The notes beneath the pieces are model-generated. The model had not been told where the DNA came from. It was given only the letters and a program-made list of their open reading frames with translations, and did no database searches. Source: Scortum barcoo (Eukaryota; Chordata; Actinopteri; Centrarchiformes; Terapontidae). From it: a stretch of DNA of 64,000 nt. The stretch covers positions 3,729,044-3,793,043 of the forward strand of contig CM041550.1 of assembly GCA_023238725.1 (NCBI GenBank), written 5' to 3'. Positions 1 through 12,200 of this stretch are shown piece by piece. Positions within the stretch are counted from its first letter, which is position 1. Each line of letters begins with the position of its first letter. The translations under genes were made by a program, and so were the position numbers.

Positions 1-218
1 GCTGTTCCGGCTGTGCTCTGCAGCTTTTGGCTCCGCAAATAAGACCAACAACAAAAAGAACCAAATAAATTGTGTAACGGTCACCGAAAAAGGCTCTGTT
101 CCAGGTTTTTCCTGTTGGCGGAGTTGAAAAGAAGACAGAACAAAGTGCTTTATCTTAATCATCATCAGTGTCAGAGTATTGTTGCATAAAACTAAACATT
201 TTTGCTGCTCTTCTTCAG

Positions 219-3200
219 GTTTACATGTTTGTGCAGCCGGGTGGTTCGACAAAGGCCGTGTCGGTTACCCCATCGTCAAAGCCGGCGCCAACTGTGGCTT
301 CGGGAAGGTCGGCATCATTGACTACGGATACAGGCTGAACAAAAGTGAGAGATGGGACGTGTACTGCTACAACCCATACAGTAAGTACATGTTTTATACA
401 GTGGCTGAAGCACTTTTATTTATGTACTTAAAGCTGCACTCATCAATACTTTTGTATGAGCACTGGATTAAATGGTTGTGTGGAAAGTGAGTGATCACAG
501 CAGATTATCACCTGACTCTGCAGAGTTTCGGCTGACTCTTTTGGTTTTCTGGCCCACAAATCTGCAGTTTTTATCTTATATAGTGTCTTTTTTCAGCAAA
601 AGATCTCCAAGCGTAACCACCTGTCAGGCACAAAACAGCAGACAGACGCAGCTTGTGAGCCAAATACACAAAAGGACCCATAAAGATGTGGAGTAAATAT
701 TCTCCATGTGTTAATAAGTGGATATTTTCACATTATACCGCCTCATTCAATTTAATGCCAATATAAAACCTGCTGATTCACATTTACGTTTAGCAACATA
801 TTTAGTAAAAAATGAATGCAGGACTTTTACTTGTAGTAGCATTTATGTCACTGATACTGTCACTAAAGTAAAATATCTGAATGCCCTAAGAGAGTGTGTG
901 GCTTACAACTTCTACACGTTACATTAATGTAAATCCATTTGGATTGCAAATATGTAAATAAGTTAATATATTTTTTTTTTTTGCACATCCATTGTAAAAA
1001 ATGTTTTTCACATTATTGCACATCCCATATGGCTCTTTTACCTAAATAACTCACTTTTCACATGTAGTCTTTATAGTTTTTTTTGATACTACTGTCCACT
1101 TTATAATGTCTATTTTATATTTAGTCTATACTTTTCTATGCATATGAAGAAAAATTCCTTGTACGTGAAAACCTATTAGGCAATAAAGTTGTTTCTAAAA
1201 CTTCTAAATTTCTAAACTAAAGGGTAAGTGATGACTGTGGATTGTGTCAGACTCGTGAGTCTCTCTGGGGAAGACCCTAACCAGCTGGTTAAAAATAGTC
1301 ATCGAGTCTGAGGCTCCACAGACTCACTCAGGATGCTTTCATCAGCTGTTTCCAGACAAACAGCAGGGATGATATAAAGAACTTACCCAGCGTAGGATGG
1401 GACCACGAAGCCACAATCAGTCCCACCCTGTGAGTTATCACGGTCAGACCAAGAATAAACCTGGAGGAAGTCAGAACATCAGGCAGGATAAGACGCTGGT
1501 GGAGTAACTGAGGAAGTGATAACAGAAACACAGACTGCCCAGTGAGTGAGTGCTGCTGTTTCAAAACCTCGATGATCCAGAGGCACAAAGACTGAAACAT
1601 TAAACACATAAGATCATTACACTTCCATTTCACTGTATCTGAAAAAGATTAGGCCATATTTGATCATCCATCATCCTTTTACATCCATCATCAACTTGTC
1701 TCTTATGTGCCTCACATGTAAAGAAAGTCACAATACACTTGGAAAATTCATGAAAAGTCAATATTTCAAAACAAATCCCGGCCATACGGAAAGTACAAGT
1801 CTGATAATCAGCTGATAGGATTTATCAAACAAGTTCCTTAAACTGATTTTGCTCAAACACAACATATTAGTATTTTTGACATTTTTACCAAACAATCATG
1901 TACTTACACCCCCTCTCAATACGAAGCTTGTTATGAAGTTTTATTTTGATCTTACAAACATAATGTTTGAGTAAAGTTGAGCTGAAAGAGGCTAAAAAGC
2001 CCCAAAGAGCTTCAGAGTCTGCTGATAATTCTCATTACATCCATATTTAATATAGAAATAGTGATTATAACAGCTTTAAACTTGGTAATTACAGAATTGT
2101 AATAAATAAACATACTGACCAGGGTGTTTTATGATTCAGAAATAAAAGCGTAGTCTGTTGGACAAACTACATATATTTGAAACATTGGTTCTGTTCCTTA
2201 TTTCTGATTAGTGGCTGACCTTTTATTCCCCTAAATGTTGGGGTTGGTGCAAGATAAAGTGGAGTTGGACCCAGGATGCAGACGAGGCAGGAGGCAGAGT
2301 AGATGAAACACTCTTTATTGCAGGCAAACACACGGGAACACAGGCAACGGGAGGAACAGACAGGAAGGCAGGAACGCACAACAAGGGTTGAGGCAGGAAC
2401 CGAGCAGGAAGCACAGCACAGCACAGATCAGCACAGAAGGGTTGACGACATAACACAGACGACACGACAAGGAACAAAGGAGAAGGAATGGCTTAAATAC
2501 TCTGTGGGGGAAAAGGGAAGTGGAAACAGGTGAGGAGACAAACAAGGAACAGGTGAACCTAATTGAAGGGGGGCGGAGCAGGCAATCAAAAAAGGAGGGA
2601 AACACAAAAGGGCAGGAAGTAAAGTGCTAAACAAGTGAGGAGAGGCAAGAATACAAAATAAAACAGGAAGTGCACACAACCAGGTAGGTAGAAGTAACAG
2701 AAAACACACTAAGGGAGACAAACAAGAAAAAACAAAAGGACCAGGAAACAAGAAACGCGATGGGCACCAGGAACACGACAACCACAAGGAAGACAATAAA
2801 CACAAGACAGGAAAACACAAGGGACACAAGAACCAGACAACATGCAAACCATAACACTAAAGTCAGGTCAAAATGATGATGAAACATTTTAAAATGATAA
2901 AAAAGAGCCTGAAATCAACTAAATTTCACTAGTTTTCATACTCAGTAGTTCTAAAGTTTATTGTTTGAGTAGAAAGCTTAAACATACTTAAAGTTTTTAG
3001 TTTGCTCATTTCTCATGTCACCAGACGCTGGGGCTAAATTGTGCCCCATCAACTGATGTGAGATTATGTTTTTTAATGCTCTACAAATGAGAAACGATGT
3101 TAAACAATATTAAATTTCTTACCCCCCCAGGACGTCTGGCGGAAAAGCTTTTGATGCCATTGTCACCAGACTCAAACAAACATGTGCGTTTGATTTTCTT

Positions 3201-5855
3201 CCCTCAACCCCAAAGATTTTTTTTTTTTTCCTATTTTGAATTCATTCAGAGCTCACACGCACTGACACTGACCCCGAAACCAAAAAACCTTCACATGGGC
3301 AGATTAAAGAAAAAAACTGTGTTTAAAGTGTTCATTTCGCCTGAGAACACAGACACCAGCTTCATCCACATGTCCTCAGCTGCTTCATACTGAAATCATA
3401 TAAAACATGTCCCTGATGTGTTTTACTGATGGTACATTAAGATGCTGCATATACACTTTATTGTATGTGTATAAAACTTTATGTAATGTAGTGTGAATGT
3501 CAGCCCTGTTGATCTACTCAAAGAAAGTAAAGATGCAGTGCTGCTATACTACAGCTTTATTTTTATTTATTTAATCAGTTAAAAGCAAAGAAACATAGCC
3601 ACATCATGTTTTTTACAGTTCAGATTTCATATTTCGCATGTATTACCTACAAGGAAGCACCAAGGATATGTACTTTTATTGATTTATTTATTGATTTGAC
3701 TGATTTATTGTTGTAAAATAGTCATACTCTCTCCTTTATGCCTCTCAGGTTTTATGGCGTTGTGCCATATGGGAATGTTTTTTTCATTTTTTCACGAGAC
3801 TTCTGCACAATAAGGTGTACATAGTTATACAAAGCTTAAAAAAATCAAATAAAAATGAGCAGGTACTATTTTGAACTATTGACCCTTCAAACAGATAAAC
3901 GTTGCAGTCATTATGTAACTAATCTAGTGTCCAAAAGTGTGTTATTTACCCAAAAATACAAGCGTATCTAAGTCAGTCTTCTCCACTATTTGTTGCTTTT
4001 GGTTGATTTTCCAACATTTTGCTGTGTTTGGCTCTGGTGCTTAAAGATTAATCAGTGCATGTGTCTTACAGCCAAAGAGTGCGGGGGGGTGCTGACGGAC
4101 CAGCAGAGGATCATTCAGTCTCCCGGCTTCCCTGAGGAGTATCAGGACGAACAGATCTGCTACTGGCACATCCGAGTGCGCCTGGGCCAGAAGATCCACC
4201 TCATCTTCCAGGAGTTCGACGTGGAGGACGACACCGGCTGTCTCGCGGATTACCTGGAGGTGTACGACAGCTACGACGACGTCTCGGGCTTCGCTGGGAG
4301 GTGAGGGGGGAGCATTTCTTAGTATTGAGATGTGGATCACGAGGCAGATGACCAATATGATGGTACGCACAGGTGAATTTCACATTTTTACATGTTTAGA
4401 TGACCTGCAGTGCTCTGTTTGAAAGGTCACAGACAGGTAGGTAAATCACAGGTGTACATAATAAAATGAACGATGGCGAATGATCAGTTTCAGCCTCCAG
4501 GTATCGAGCACGCTGTCACACTGACAAACTGGGACACTTGGATCGCCGTTTGCTTTTGCTCCTATTTTCCCAATAATCAGTAATAATAAAATTATTCTAA
4601 AATCACAAATTAAGATTCGAGATTCAAGACTTTATTTCCTAAAACAAAAATATTTAGAAAGAATAACCAAAAACTAAAATAAAAACTAAAATATGATATA
4701 TAACTAAGTAGCTCATATAAAATACAATAAAGATGATAATGTAGGTAGCTGTAGGAAACTATTGAGCAGTAATGTGCAAATATTACATACAATATTGCAC
4801 AATTTTGCACAAATATTGCACATTACTTCTTAAAATAATACTAATAAGACTGCAATTTAAAAGGAAGTCTTCTGGCACACAACTACAAAATAAATTGCCA
4901 TCAACGATGGACGTGCTGCACACCAAGTTACCTCTCAGTGCTGAAAGTGAATCAAGCCTTTTTCACTGCAGAGGAAATATTAAAAACACAGCTGGATTCC
5001 TGTTTGGTGAACTCCTTCAGGTTCCTGGTAATGTGCCTTCGGGCTCCTTTGGCATTTAAAACTGGAACATTTGATGGAACCGTTCAATAAAATCAGACGA
5101 CAGTTTAAACACTCAGTGGAGGAACATCAGTCCACCTCCCAGTATTTTCCTGTCATGCATTAATACACATTTATAAGACATTATAAATGACATTTAGCAC
5201 TTCTGATTGTCGAGTGTTTTTAATTTATTGGTTTACCGAGGCTGCAATGATCGTGATTATATTCAGAATGAATCAACCTTCTGTGTTTTTCCATTAATCA
5301 AGTCATAATTCGGTCTTTAAATGGTGAAATTGCTCATCAAAATTTCCCAGAGCTCAACATTTTCACACTTTACATTGATATAAAACAGAGAAAAGAGGAA
5401 AAATACTCACATTTGAGAACCTGGAAAGAGAAAAATGTTTGTTTTTGTTTTAAAAACCTCGATTAACTAGTTGTCAGTGTGTTTAACTCCTGCCCTCTGC
5501 ATGTGTTTGATCTGAAGAGAAAACACATTTAATATGAACTTTTCCATGCTTGTTTGCAGATTCTGTGGCGATTATTTACCTGATGACATCATCAGTACAG
5601 GTGAGACGTCCTCATAATTAGATCATAATAATTCGATCATAATAATCATTCATTCAGATGTTTTGCACACTGATGCATCTCTGTAAAACTAAAATAAATC
5701 TAAAACCTTTGTCTTTGCTGGTTTGTTTCACAGGAAACGTGATGACGCTGAAGTTCCTGTCCGATGCTTCAGTTACCGCCGGAGGCTTCAAGTTACAGTA
5801 CACAGCCTTTGATGCTTCTCTGTTTCCACAGAATCACACCCAGTATTTTCACTGA
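219..5855 (+). CDS. tnfaip6: TSG-6 (TNF-alpha-induced protein 6), 3' part of the gene
   Basis: TSG-6 is a secreted hyaluronan-binding protein that moves inter-alpha-inhibitor heavy chains onto hyaluronan during inflammation and ovulation. Four coding exons are visible: 219-380, 4072-4300, 5560-5600 and 5734-5855, with consistent phases and GT-AG borders. The first encodes the C-terminal half of the Link module (CAAGWFDKGRVGYPIV, then NCGFGK and the closing DVYCYNP). The second and third give most of a CUB domain (ECGGV, SPGFPEEY, CYWHI, then the acidic cluster DVEDDTGCLADYLEVYDSYDD that binds calcium in CUB domains). The fourth gives GNVMTLKFLSDASVTAGGF, almost identical to mammalian TSG-6. 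The 5' exons (signal peptide, first half of Link) lie before the window. The protein ends about 18 residues after the CUB core with an NHT glycosylation sequon, shorter than the Ser/Thr-rich human tail. A polyadenylation signal AATAAA is at 6018-6023. Identity is nearly certain. Confidence 0.95.
780..890 (+). repeat. Teleost short interspersed repeat (GGACTTTTACTTGTA type)
   Basis: The stretch carries a phrase seen very often in teleost introns: 'gcaggacttttacttgta', then 'actaaagtaaaatatctgaatg'. A related, diverged copy in the same orientation is at about 34,395-34,500 and shorter relatives are near 6,320 and 35,325. It looks like an old MITE-type element. The ends cannot be fixed by eye. 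Confidence 0.5.
950..1200 (+). mobile_element. 3' tail of a LINE/SINE-type retroelement (degraded)
   Basis: The block has short 'attgcacatcc' repeats and then 'ccttgtacgtgaaaacc', ending in 'ggcaataaagttgtttct'. This order and ending is typical of tails of teleost non-LTR elements and the SINEs that share them. No coding remnant is visible. The assignment rests on memory of the motif, not on alignment. Confidence 0.5.
2250..2870. repeat. Purine-rich interspersed repeat inside the tnfaip6 intron
   Basis: This block of about 600 bases is strongly purine-biased and differs in base use from the AT-rich intron around it. Recognisable phrases are 'gcagacgaggcaggaggcag', 'actctttattgcaggcaaac', 'ggaacaggtgaacctaattg' and 'ggcggagcaggcaatcaaa'. 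I recall very similar text as a widespread teleost repeat. The reverse strand reads as open frames only because of its composition. Neither terminal inverted repeats nor a target-site duplication could be confirmed. Confidence 0.5.
4610..4835 (-). mobile_element. Retroelement tail, reverse orientation (degraded)
   Basis: Read on the minus strand the block ends in 'ggaaataaagtcttgaatc', the usual ending of teleost LINE/SINE tails, after several 'attgcacaa' repeats at 4785-4825. It sits in the tnfaip6 intron between the CUB exons. Family and exact ends are unknown. Confidence 0.45.
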
Positions 5856-6017
5856 CCCTCACTTTCATACACTGATGTAATCCTGTTGCTGTATTTATGA
5901 TGTTATTGGTTATTTCCTCGTGTACTGTAATGAAGTCTCTATAACTGATTAAAGGAATAATCCTCTCGCATTCAAATGTATTCTGATGTTTCTAATGTTG
6001 TTCTTATGTCCGAGAAA

Positions 6018-6023
6018 AATAAA
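6018..6023 (+). terminator. tnfaip6: tnfaip6 polyadenylation signal
   Basis: A canonical AATAAA lies about 160 bases after the tnfaip6 stop codon at 5853-5855. It is the first such hexamer downstream on this strand. Confidence 0.7.
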
Positions 6024-6810
6024 CAGTCCTGACTTTGTACTCACCTGAAACTGAATTTATTTCCAGTTTTTCATGTTTTCTCAGACTTCAATGCTGCACA
6101 TTGGGTTAAAACTGTCCCCTCATTGTTTACATACATACATATTTGTACTTTGTGTTTTCCAAATAACCTTCAGAATCAGAATCAGAGTCATCTTTATTGA
6201 TAATGTATGTGAACACATACAAAGAATTTGACTCCAGGTTTTGTGCCACTCTTAATGTATGAAAACAGAAACAGAGTTAAAACAGTTTAAAACAAGGACA
6301 CGTTTGTAATTCCACCAGTACTCCAGTACTTTGTATGTAAGTGAAGTATCTGAGTAAATGTACTTCGTAGTCTACATTGTCAACCACCTGCAGCTGCCTT
6401 TTTTTAGTTAAATTTGTGGCTATTTATTCATATGTAATACCTAACTGCATCTGCACCATTTCATTATTCTTCCTTATATTATATGATAGTATATTATATA
6501 TGACTTTTTGGTGCATTTCATTTTTCTGTTTTGTATCACGATATTTTGGAAAGTCATAAGTAAAGTACTTTGAATTGCTTTCTTCTTTTTTTCCTTCTTC
6601 TTTCCTTTTACACAGAAGGAATTTTCCTCCAGTCTCAGTGTACAAACACAGAAACAAAAAACAAGGACAACAGCTCAACAAGGTAAAAATAAACATTAAC
6701 AAAAACATAAACTACTATGTACACAAAATAACAGAAACACACACCATGTATATACTGTAAATAAATATATATATATATATACATATGTAGGTATTTCATT
6801 ATCATTGTCA

Positions 6811-6889
6811 TTCTTCTTCTTCTTCTTCTTCTTCTTCTTATTATTATTATTATTATTGATGATGATGATTATTATTATTATTATTATTG
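6811..6889. repeat. Compound trinucleotide microsatellite (TTC)n(TTA)n(TGA)n(TTA)n
   Basis: Consecutive TTC, TTA, GAT and TTA repeats occupy about 80 bases and end about 40 bases before the GC-rich rif1 promoter. A short (AT)n tract at 6,766-6,781 lies just upstream. Confidence 0.9.
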
Positions 6890-6924
6890 CAGGTCTGTCT
6901 GTTTGCTGTGTTTCCTTATAAGGT

Positions 6925-7020
6925 GAAGTGGGCGGGGCCGGTTGTGACGTAGCGGGGTCAAAGGTGATTTCGTACGTCGGCGTGGTGGTTTGGCGCCAGC
7001 AGCAGATTTCGCGGCAGTAG
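6925..7020 (+). promoter_or_regulatory. rif1: rif1 core promoter with GC box, CRE-like and E2F-type sites
   Basis: The sequence turns abruptly GC- and CpG-rich here. It contains a GC box (GGCGGGGC, 6931-6938), a CRE-like TGACGTAG (6945-6952), a TTTGGCGC that fits the E2F consensus TTTSSCGC exactly (6989-6996), and a close variant TTTCGCGG (7007-7014). No TATA box is evident. The first exon ends at 7209, so the start of transcription should lie within or just after this block. E2F control would suit a replication factor. That is inference from motifs only. Confidence 0.6.
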
Positions 7021-7209
7021 CAGCGGCACAAGGAGCAAAGAAAGGGAAAGAAGAGGGGGAAAGGAGGAAAGAGAGGGAGAAAAGAAAGAAAATAAAGGAG
7101 AGGAAGAGACGCTGAGGGCATTTAAAGCGATTAAAGCTCGACTCGAACAGCTCGGAGAGAGACGGCCGCTGCTTTTCATGTCGGAGTCCTCTCTGCTGCT
7201 CAATCCGAG

Positions 7210-9124
7210 GTGAGCTTTGTTTGTTTGTTTGTTTACTTATTTGTTTGTTTGTGTGTGTTCAGTGTGTGTGCTCTAAACAAACTCCCTGTCTTCGGGCAGG
7301 TGTGTGTTTGTGTGTTTGTGTGTGTGTGCAGCTCCAAACATGCTGCAGCTGCTTCATGTGTTTAAGCTAGGTTCATTAGCAGGCTGCTTCCTGTTTCCCT
7401 CTCTGCTTCAGGGACTTTTAATCAACATGCATCCGATTATTTATACCCTCCGAGTTCATGTTTGTGAGTTTAAGTCGTGCTCAGTGTGTTTTGGTTCCTC
7501 TGGGTGTCCTAAATGTGTGTATATGTATGTGTGTGTTGGGGGGGGGGCGGTGTTTGCTAAAAGCTGGCCTCTGGTAGCATCTCATCCTCCATCATGAAGA
7601 CACCCAGCTCACTTTCAGAGAGAGGCTGTGTTTACATCCTAACTTTTGTGGCTCTGTGTTCGTGTTTGCAGCTCTGGAGACAGCAGAGGGTGACCACGGC
7701 TCTGCAGAAATCTCTCTGAGGTACGAGCATCTCTTTTATTTCCGGCATGCCACAGCTCTGTGAGATGGAGGAGGTTCAAACAGAGGCCACAAACATTATC
7801 TGCAAATACATCAGCCTAAATGCACCAATATTGGTAGTTTATATTTGCACTTGTTCCTACTTTGTGCTGTTTTAATAATCTGATATTAATGAATTTATTC
7901 TCCTAAATTGTTTGTTCTATAGATGAAGATCATTCATTTAATTTAATTTGTAACTGCACTTCATTTCTTTACTAGCGTTTAACAAGTTGCTAAATATTTC
8001 TTTCATGTGAGGTTGATGTGGCTTGTATTTGAGAAAAATGCTGAGAAAAACTGATGCAGACCACTGAAAGTCACCAAGCAGAGGCCATGAACATTATAAA
8101 CCAAACCAACATTGATCATCTATATTTGCACTCTGTCCTACTTTGTGCTGCACAATAAATAAAGTTCTGTCTTATGTGGTCTCGTCTTGCTAATTTGATG
8201 CTGGTGAATTTCTTTTCCCAAATTTAATGAATTTGTAATCTGCCGTGTGTGCATCTGATTAAGATTCTTGCACGTGTGAGTTAATGTGAGGCTGCGGCGA
8301 CTGTCAAACACCAGCATGTTGTTGTGCAAGCTCGTGAATATTTTCTCTCCTCTCAGGTTTTGTTAAACATTTATCAAATGTTGTTGTCCGTGTCATTTTA
8401 AATCGGAGACTTTCTGGAGTAAATGTTTGGTGATTAGGACACTGGTCGTCTCCGTCAGCACTACTGGTTTCACAGTTAAGACTCACCTCTGCCTTCGCGT
8501 TAAAATATAGTTATTATGAAGCACATGCTGGGCCGCTGAAAGTGAACAAAACAGAAAACCGATGTATTCTGTGCATTTGAAGATGAATTAATTAGTCAGT
8601 CTTTAGAAGAATAATGAGAAACTATTCTGATAATCGATTAATCAATTATTTTTCAAGCTGATATCCAAACTGCTTAATAAGCCCACCTGATCGATTAATC
8701 TTCAGTTTGCAAGCTGTGAAAAGCTAAAAAAAAACTAAATAATGACTAAAATAGAGGATGTATTGGACGCTGTAGTCACTCTTGCTGGTTGTGAAGACTT
8801 CCCTCCTGCAGTAAGACACAAAGGAAAAAATACATTTATAATGCCAATTGCTGAAGCTTCAGTAAGTTCAATAGGTTTGTAATGCATTTGTGTGCAGAAT
8901 TTTCAGTGTATATTAGTTGAATGAGAAAGAGAGCACATCTCTGGACAGGAGGAGTTATTACAGCAAAGATGTACATGTAGGATGTGAGTGTTTAAAGAGA
9001 GTTTAAAAGTCTGAACCTCCTCTTTGATCCTGTTTGTTTCCTGCTCTTTCTCCCTTTTTTCCAACATGGCTGCTGTTCTCAACTTTTCCCTGACTCCCGC
9101 TTTCCGTCTCTTTTCTTTTTAAAG
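7210..9124 (+). other. rif1 5' introns
   Basis: These are two introns around the small non-coding exon 7672-7720. The first holds TG-rich microsatellite sequence near 7,300-7,330 and a G-run near 7,540. Apart from that exon no coding or RNA gene was recognised. Confidence 0.6.
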
Positions 9125-9266
9125 GCCTTGAGGAGGTGAGTAATAATGATGGCGACGGCGGGGCCTCCGAGCGGATCCAGCTTCCTCCCCCTGCTGGAGT
9201 CTCTGGAGGACAGCGCTGCCGGACAGTCGGAGCAGACGACGACGCCTACCTCACCACCATCGCCAA
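9125..9266 (+). CDS. rif1: rif1 first coding exon with an apparent one-base frame break
   Basis: The exon carries ATG ATG GCG at 9146. From there it reads through FLPLLESLEDSAAGQSEQT, which matches the start of vertebrate Rif1. The next conserved words, DAYLTTIA joined to NRLSGEEG in exon 9369-9447, are in another frame. The switch falls in the short ACGACGACG run at about 9236-9246. From the ATG the coding length is 121 bases, leaving phase 1, while the next exon needs phase 2, so one base is missing or two are extra. A sequence or assembly error in the small repeat is the simplest reading. A real null allele is possible. Confidence 0.8.
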
Positions 9267-12200
9267 GTACGTTACTGGCCGCTCGTCTTTGACCAGAAGA
9301 TTTGTTGTGTCGCCTCATTGCCAACTAGAATACGGGAAGCAAAATCATTTTTACATTTTCTTTTCCAGCCGGCTCAGTGGAGAGGAAGGCCGCCAGTTTC
9401 TCCCTGCAGTCGAAAAGCACTTTTCTCGTTTGGGCAAAGCCACCTTGGTGAGTCTTTTGCACATCGCTCATACATTTTAACCTTTTTAAGGAACTTCTGT
9501 ATTTCCCATATTTATATTAAAGCTCTTGATATCTGTTGTTTCCAGGCTCACATCAACAGTCCCAATGTGGAGCTGAGCCAAGCCGCCCTGCAAGCTTTAG
9601 GTTTTTGTTTGTACCATTCACACGTCGTCTCTGGAGTGTCGGGTACGTATACAAAATAATTTTACCATCATCGTCCTCATTATTTCAGATGTGAGCTTGT
9701 TGTTTTAAATATGTATGGGAACGTAACAGCTGCAGAAGGTGATTTAATCTTCTTTGTTTTCCAGAAACCTTTGCAGCAGAAATACTGTCAGCTCTTTGCT
9801 CGCTCGTGGTGAAGTCAACAGATAAGAACACGTGCACCAGAGCATTATGGGTCATCTCCAAACAGAGCTTTCCTCCAGATGTGATGGCAAAAAAAGTAAG
9901 TGGTGGTGTCTTTATTTCAGGAGAGAGAGGTGTCACAGTGCTGATGTATTTATCAACGTTGCTTCGTTTGCTCAGGTGTCGTTGATACTGAACACGCTGG
10001 AGAGTGTTTGGAGCAGAGAGGACATCCAGTCTGTGGTGATGGAGCACGAGGCCTTGAACGTCGTCATCAGGTAAAGTGGTCATATTAATGTGTCACTTAT
10101 ATTTACACACGTGAATTGACCCTCGATCGTTGGTTGACAAACAAATATGCAGTATCTCACCTCTTTGTCAGGAAGTTATGTATATTTTGCTTATTTGTTT
10201 TCTTTGCCTGCAGTATACATGGAAATAGAAACTGACCAGTTTGATAGTAGAAAAAAATCTACGTTTTATTGAATTTAAATAAAAAAGGCTTGCATTTAAA
10301 TAGAAAATATGCCATTTTTACAAGCATTATGGATATATACAAAGCCTGAGGAGTGTCAGAAAACATTTCCTGGTGTTTTAAAGGATGCTGGAACAGGTGC
10401 CGGCCCAGATGGGTGACGCAGCTGTACGATGGGCGAAGCTCGTCATCCCGCTCGTGGTCCACTCGGCCTCCAAGGTGCGTCTGCGGGCTGCGGCGGCCAT
10501 GGAGATGGGGATGCCTCTTCTCCTGGAAAAGCAGGTGGAGGTGGCTGCTGTTATTGAACCACTGATGTCCTCGGTGAGTATCTCTGTGTGTCAGAAACGG
10601 TGCTTTAATAGTTTGTACGTGACTTTGTGGGATGGATGGAAATGAGGAGCGGAAACTTTCAGCTTCAATATTTACACAAGAGCAGATGTTGTCTAGTTAA
10701 AATATTTGTAGACTGATTTTTAAATTGTTGATATTCGTAATGATGAATTCTGATTCACGTTGACTGCCTGCCGGGACAAAGAGGACTTGAGTAAGTCTGC
10801 TGACACGCCTCTATTTGTCTCCACAGAAACTGATCCCAGAGCTCCAGAAGCTTTTCATGTCCAAGAATGAAACCAACGTCCTGAAGCTCTGGCCCTTATT
10901 TGTGAAACTGCTCGGGAAGGTAAATTTAATAAATATTAGCAGATGAATGTGTGACTGAAGGTGTGTCATGTTGAAGAGGTTAGGGGAATTAAGATGTGAC
11001 TCGCTGCAAACTAAAAGAACATCACACATTTTCAGTTTAGATTTCGTAGCTGTTTATATTTGGATCAGATGTTGGACTTTAAGGCGGCGCTCTTTGTAAA
11101 CTGCAACTGATTTTAATGCACGCCTCCTTAATGTTGGATTAGATTTGTTATGAAAAGATTTGGATAAACAAAACTTGATCTACATCCTAATTTGAAATGA
11201 CTGAAGATGAGCTTTAGTCCTGTGATATTTCTGAGATGTTTTTCAAGTGTTACGACCTGCTGGCTATAACATGTCAACATCCAACACTGAGTTCTTAATT
11301 TTTATTTTTAACTTCTTATAACTGACTGAGTGTAGGGCTGCAACGTATGATTATTTTTATTAATCATTGATGTGACAATTATTTTCTCAAGTAATTGATT
11401 TGTTTATTCAATAAAATGGTGAAAAAGGTGCATTTCAGAGTCCGATGTGACGTCTTCCAATGATCCCAAAACCAAGATAGTTGTAGTTTACAGACAAAAA
11501 AAAAACAGCTTCTTTCAGTTCTAGTTGAGGACATATTTTTGGTTCTCCTAAGTGAACGGCTTTGCATATTGAATCACTACAATCTGCAGTTTGGATAGAC
11601 TTAAATCCTGAGAGATGTCTGTTTGAAGAAGGACGTGATGTTCAGTTGGTCATGTCAGACAGATTAATGGACGTTTCTCACACAGCTGCTGCACAGAGGA
11701 GGTCCCTTCATCAACTCTCTGCTGCATCTGGAGGAGCTTGGTTTCCGCAGCTCGTCTCCAACCATCAAGAAGATCGCCTTCATTGCCTGGAAGAGCCTCA
11801 TAGATAACTTTGCCCTCAATCCAGGTGAGCCCCCAACCGGTTTTCTTTCTCCTCCGACTAATCCAGTTTCTGAGCTCTTAGATTCATCAGAGTTTTAATT
11901 TTCACGTATCTCCCCTGAAGACATCCTATGCAGCAGTAAACGTATGAAGCTCCTGATGCAGCCTCTCGCATCGATCCACGTCAGGACGGAGGCCCTGCTG
12001 CTGACCAAGGTGGAGGTCTGGTGGTACCTCGTGGTCCAACTCGGGGCTAATCTGTCACCAAACTTCGATCAGGTTAGACATCAATCTCACATTATGGCCT
12101 TTAGCTGTAGGACTGATAGTATTAGTAACTCTCACAATGTCTTTCTTTCACCTTTTCACCAATTTGAGCAACAATTTACTTTTATTTTGCTTCAAATATT

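Larger units (their letters stand above)
381..4071 (+). other. tnfaip6 intron between Link and CUB exons, filled with interspersed repeats
   Basis: This 3.7-kb intron separates the Link exon from the CUB exon. No further exon was recognised in it. It holds three repeat-like segments, annotated separately: a stretch with GCAGGACTTTTACTTGTA near 820, a LINE/SINE-type tail ending in CAATAAAGTTG near 1190, and a purine-rich repeat at about 2250-2870. Open frames here are low-complexity shadows. Confidence 0.7.
5856..6900. other. tnfaip6-rif1 intergenic region
   Basis: This is the tnfaip6 3' UTR up to about 6,040 and then spacer. A LINE-type tail starts with 'cagaatcagaatcagagtca' at about 6,172-6,245 and continues 'ctttattgat'. 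A fragment with 'gtatctgagtaaatgtactt' lies at 6,320-6,375. A compound microsatellite follows at 6,765-6,890. No gene was recognised. Confidence 0.6.

Noticed and set aside
1..218. Possible further tnfaip6 exon at the left edge.
   Set aside because: No Link or signal-peptide sequence was found in any frame. The segment ends in the acceptor of the first visible exon and reads as intron.
2303..2887. Several overlapping open frames of 70-140 residues on both strands.
   Set aside because: They fall in a purine-biased interspersed repeat. The minus-strand products are low-complexity Leu/Phe/Ser/Val text without any family signature.
6696..7203. Minus-strand frames of 141 and 81 residues across the rif1 promoter.
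   Set aside because: They run through the trinucleotide microsatellite and the 5' UTR and contain poly-Ile, poly-Asn and poly-Lys from repeats.
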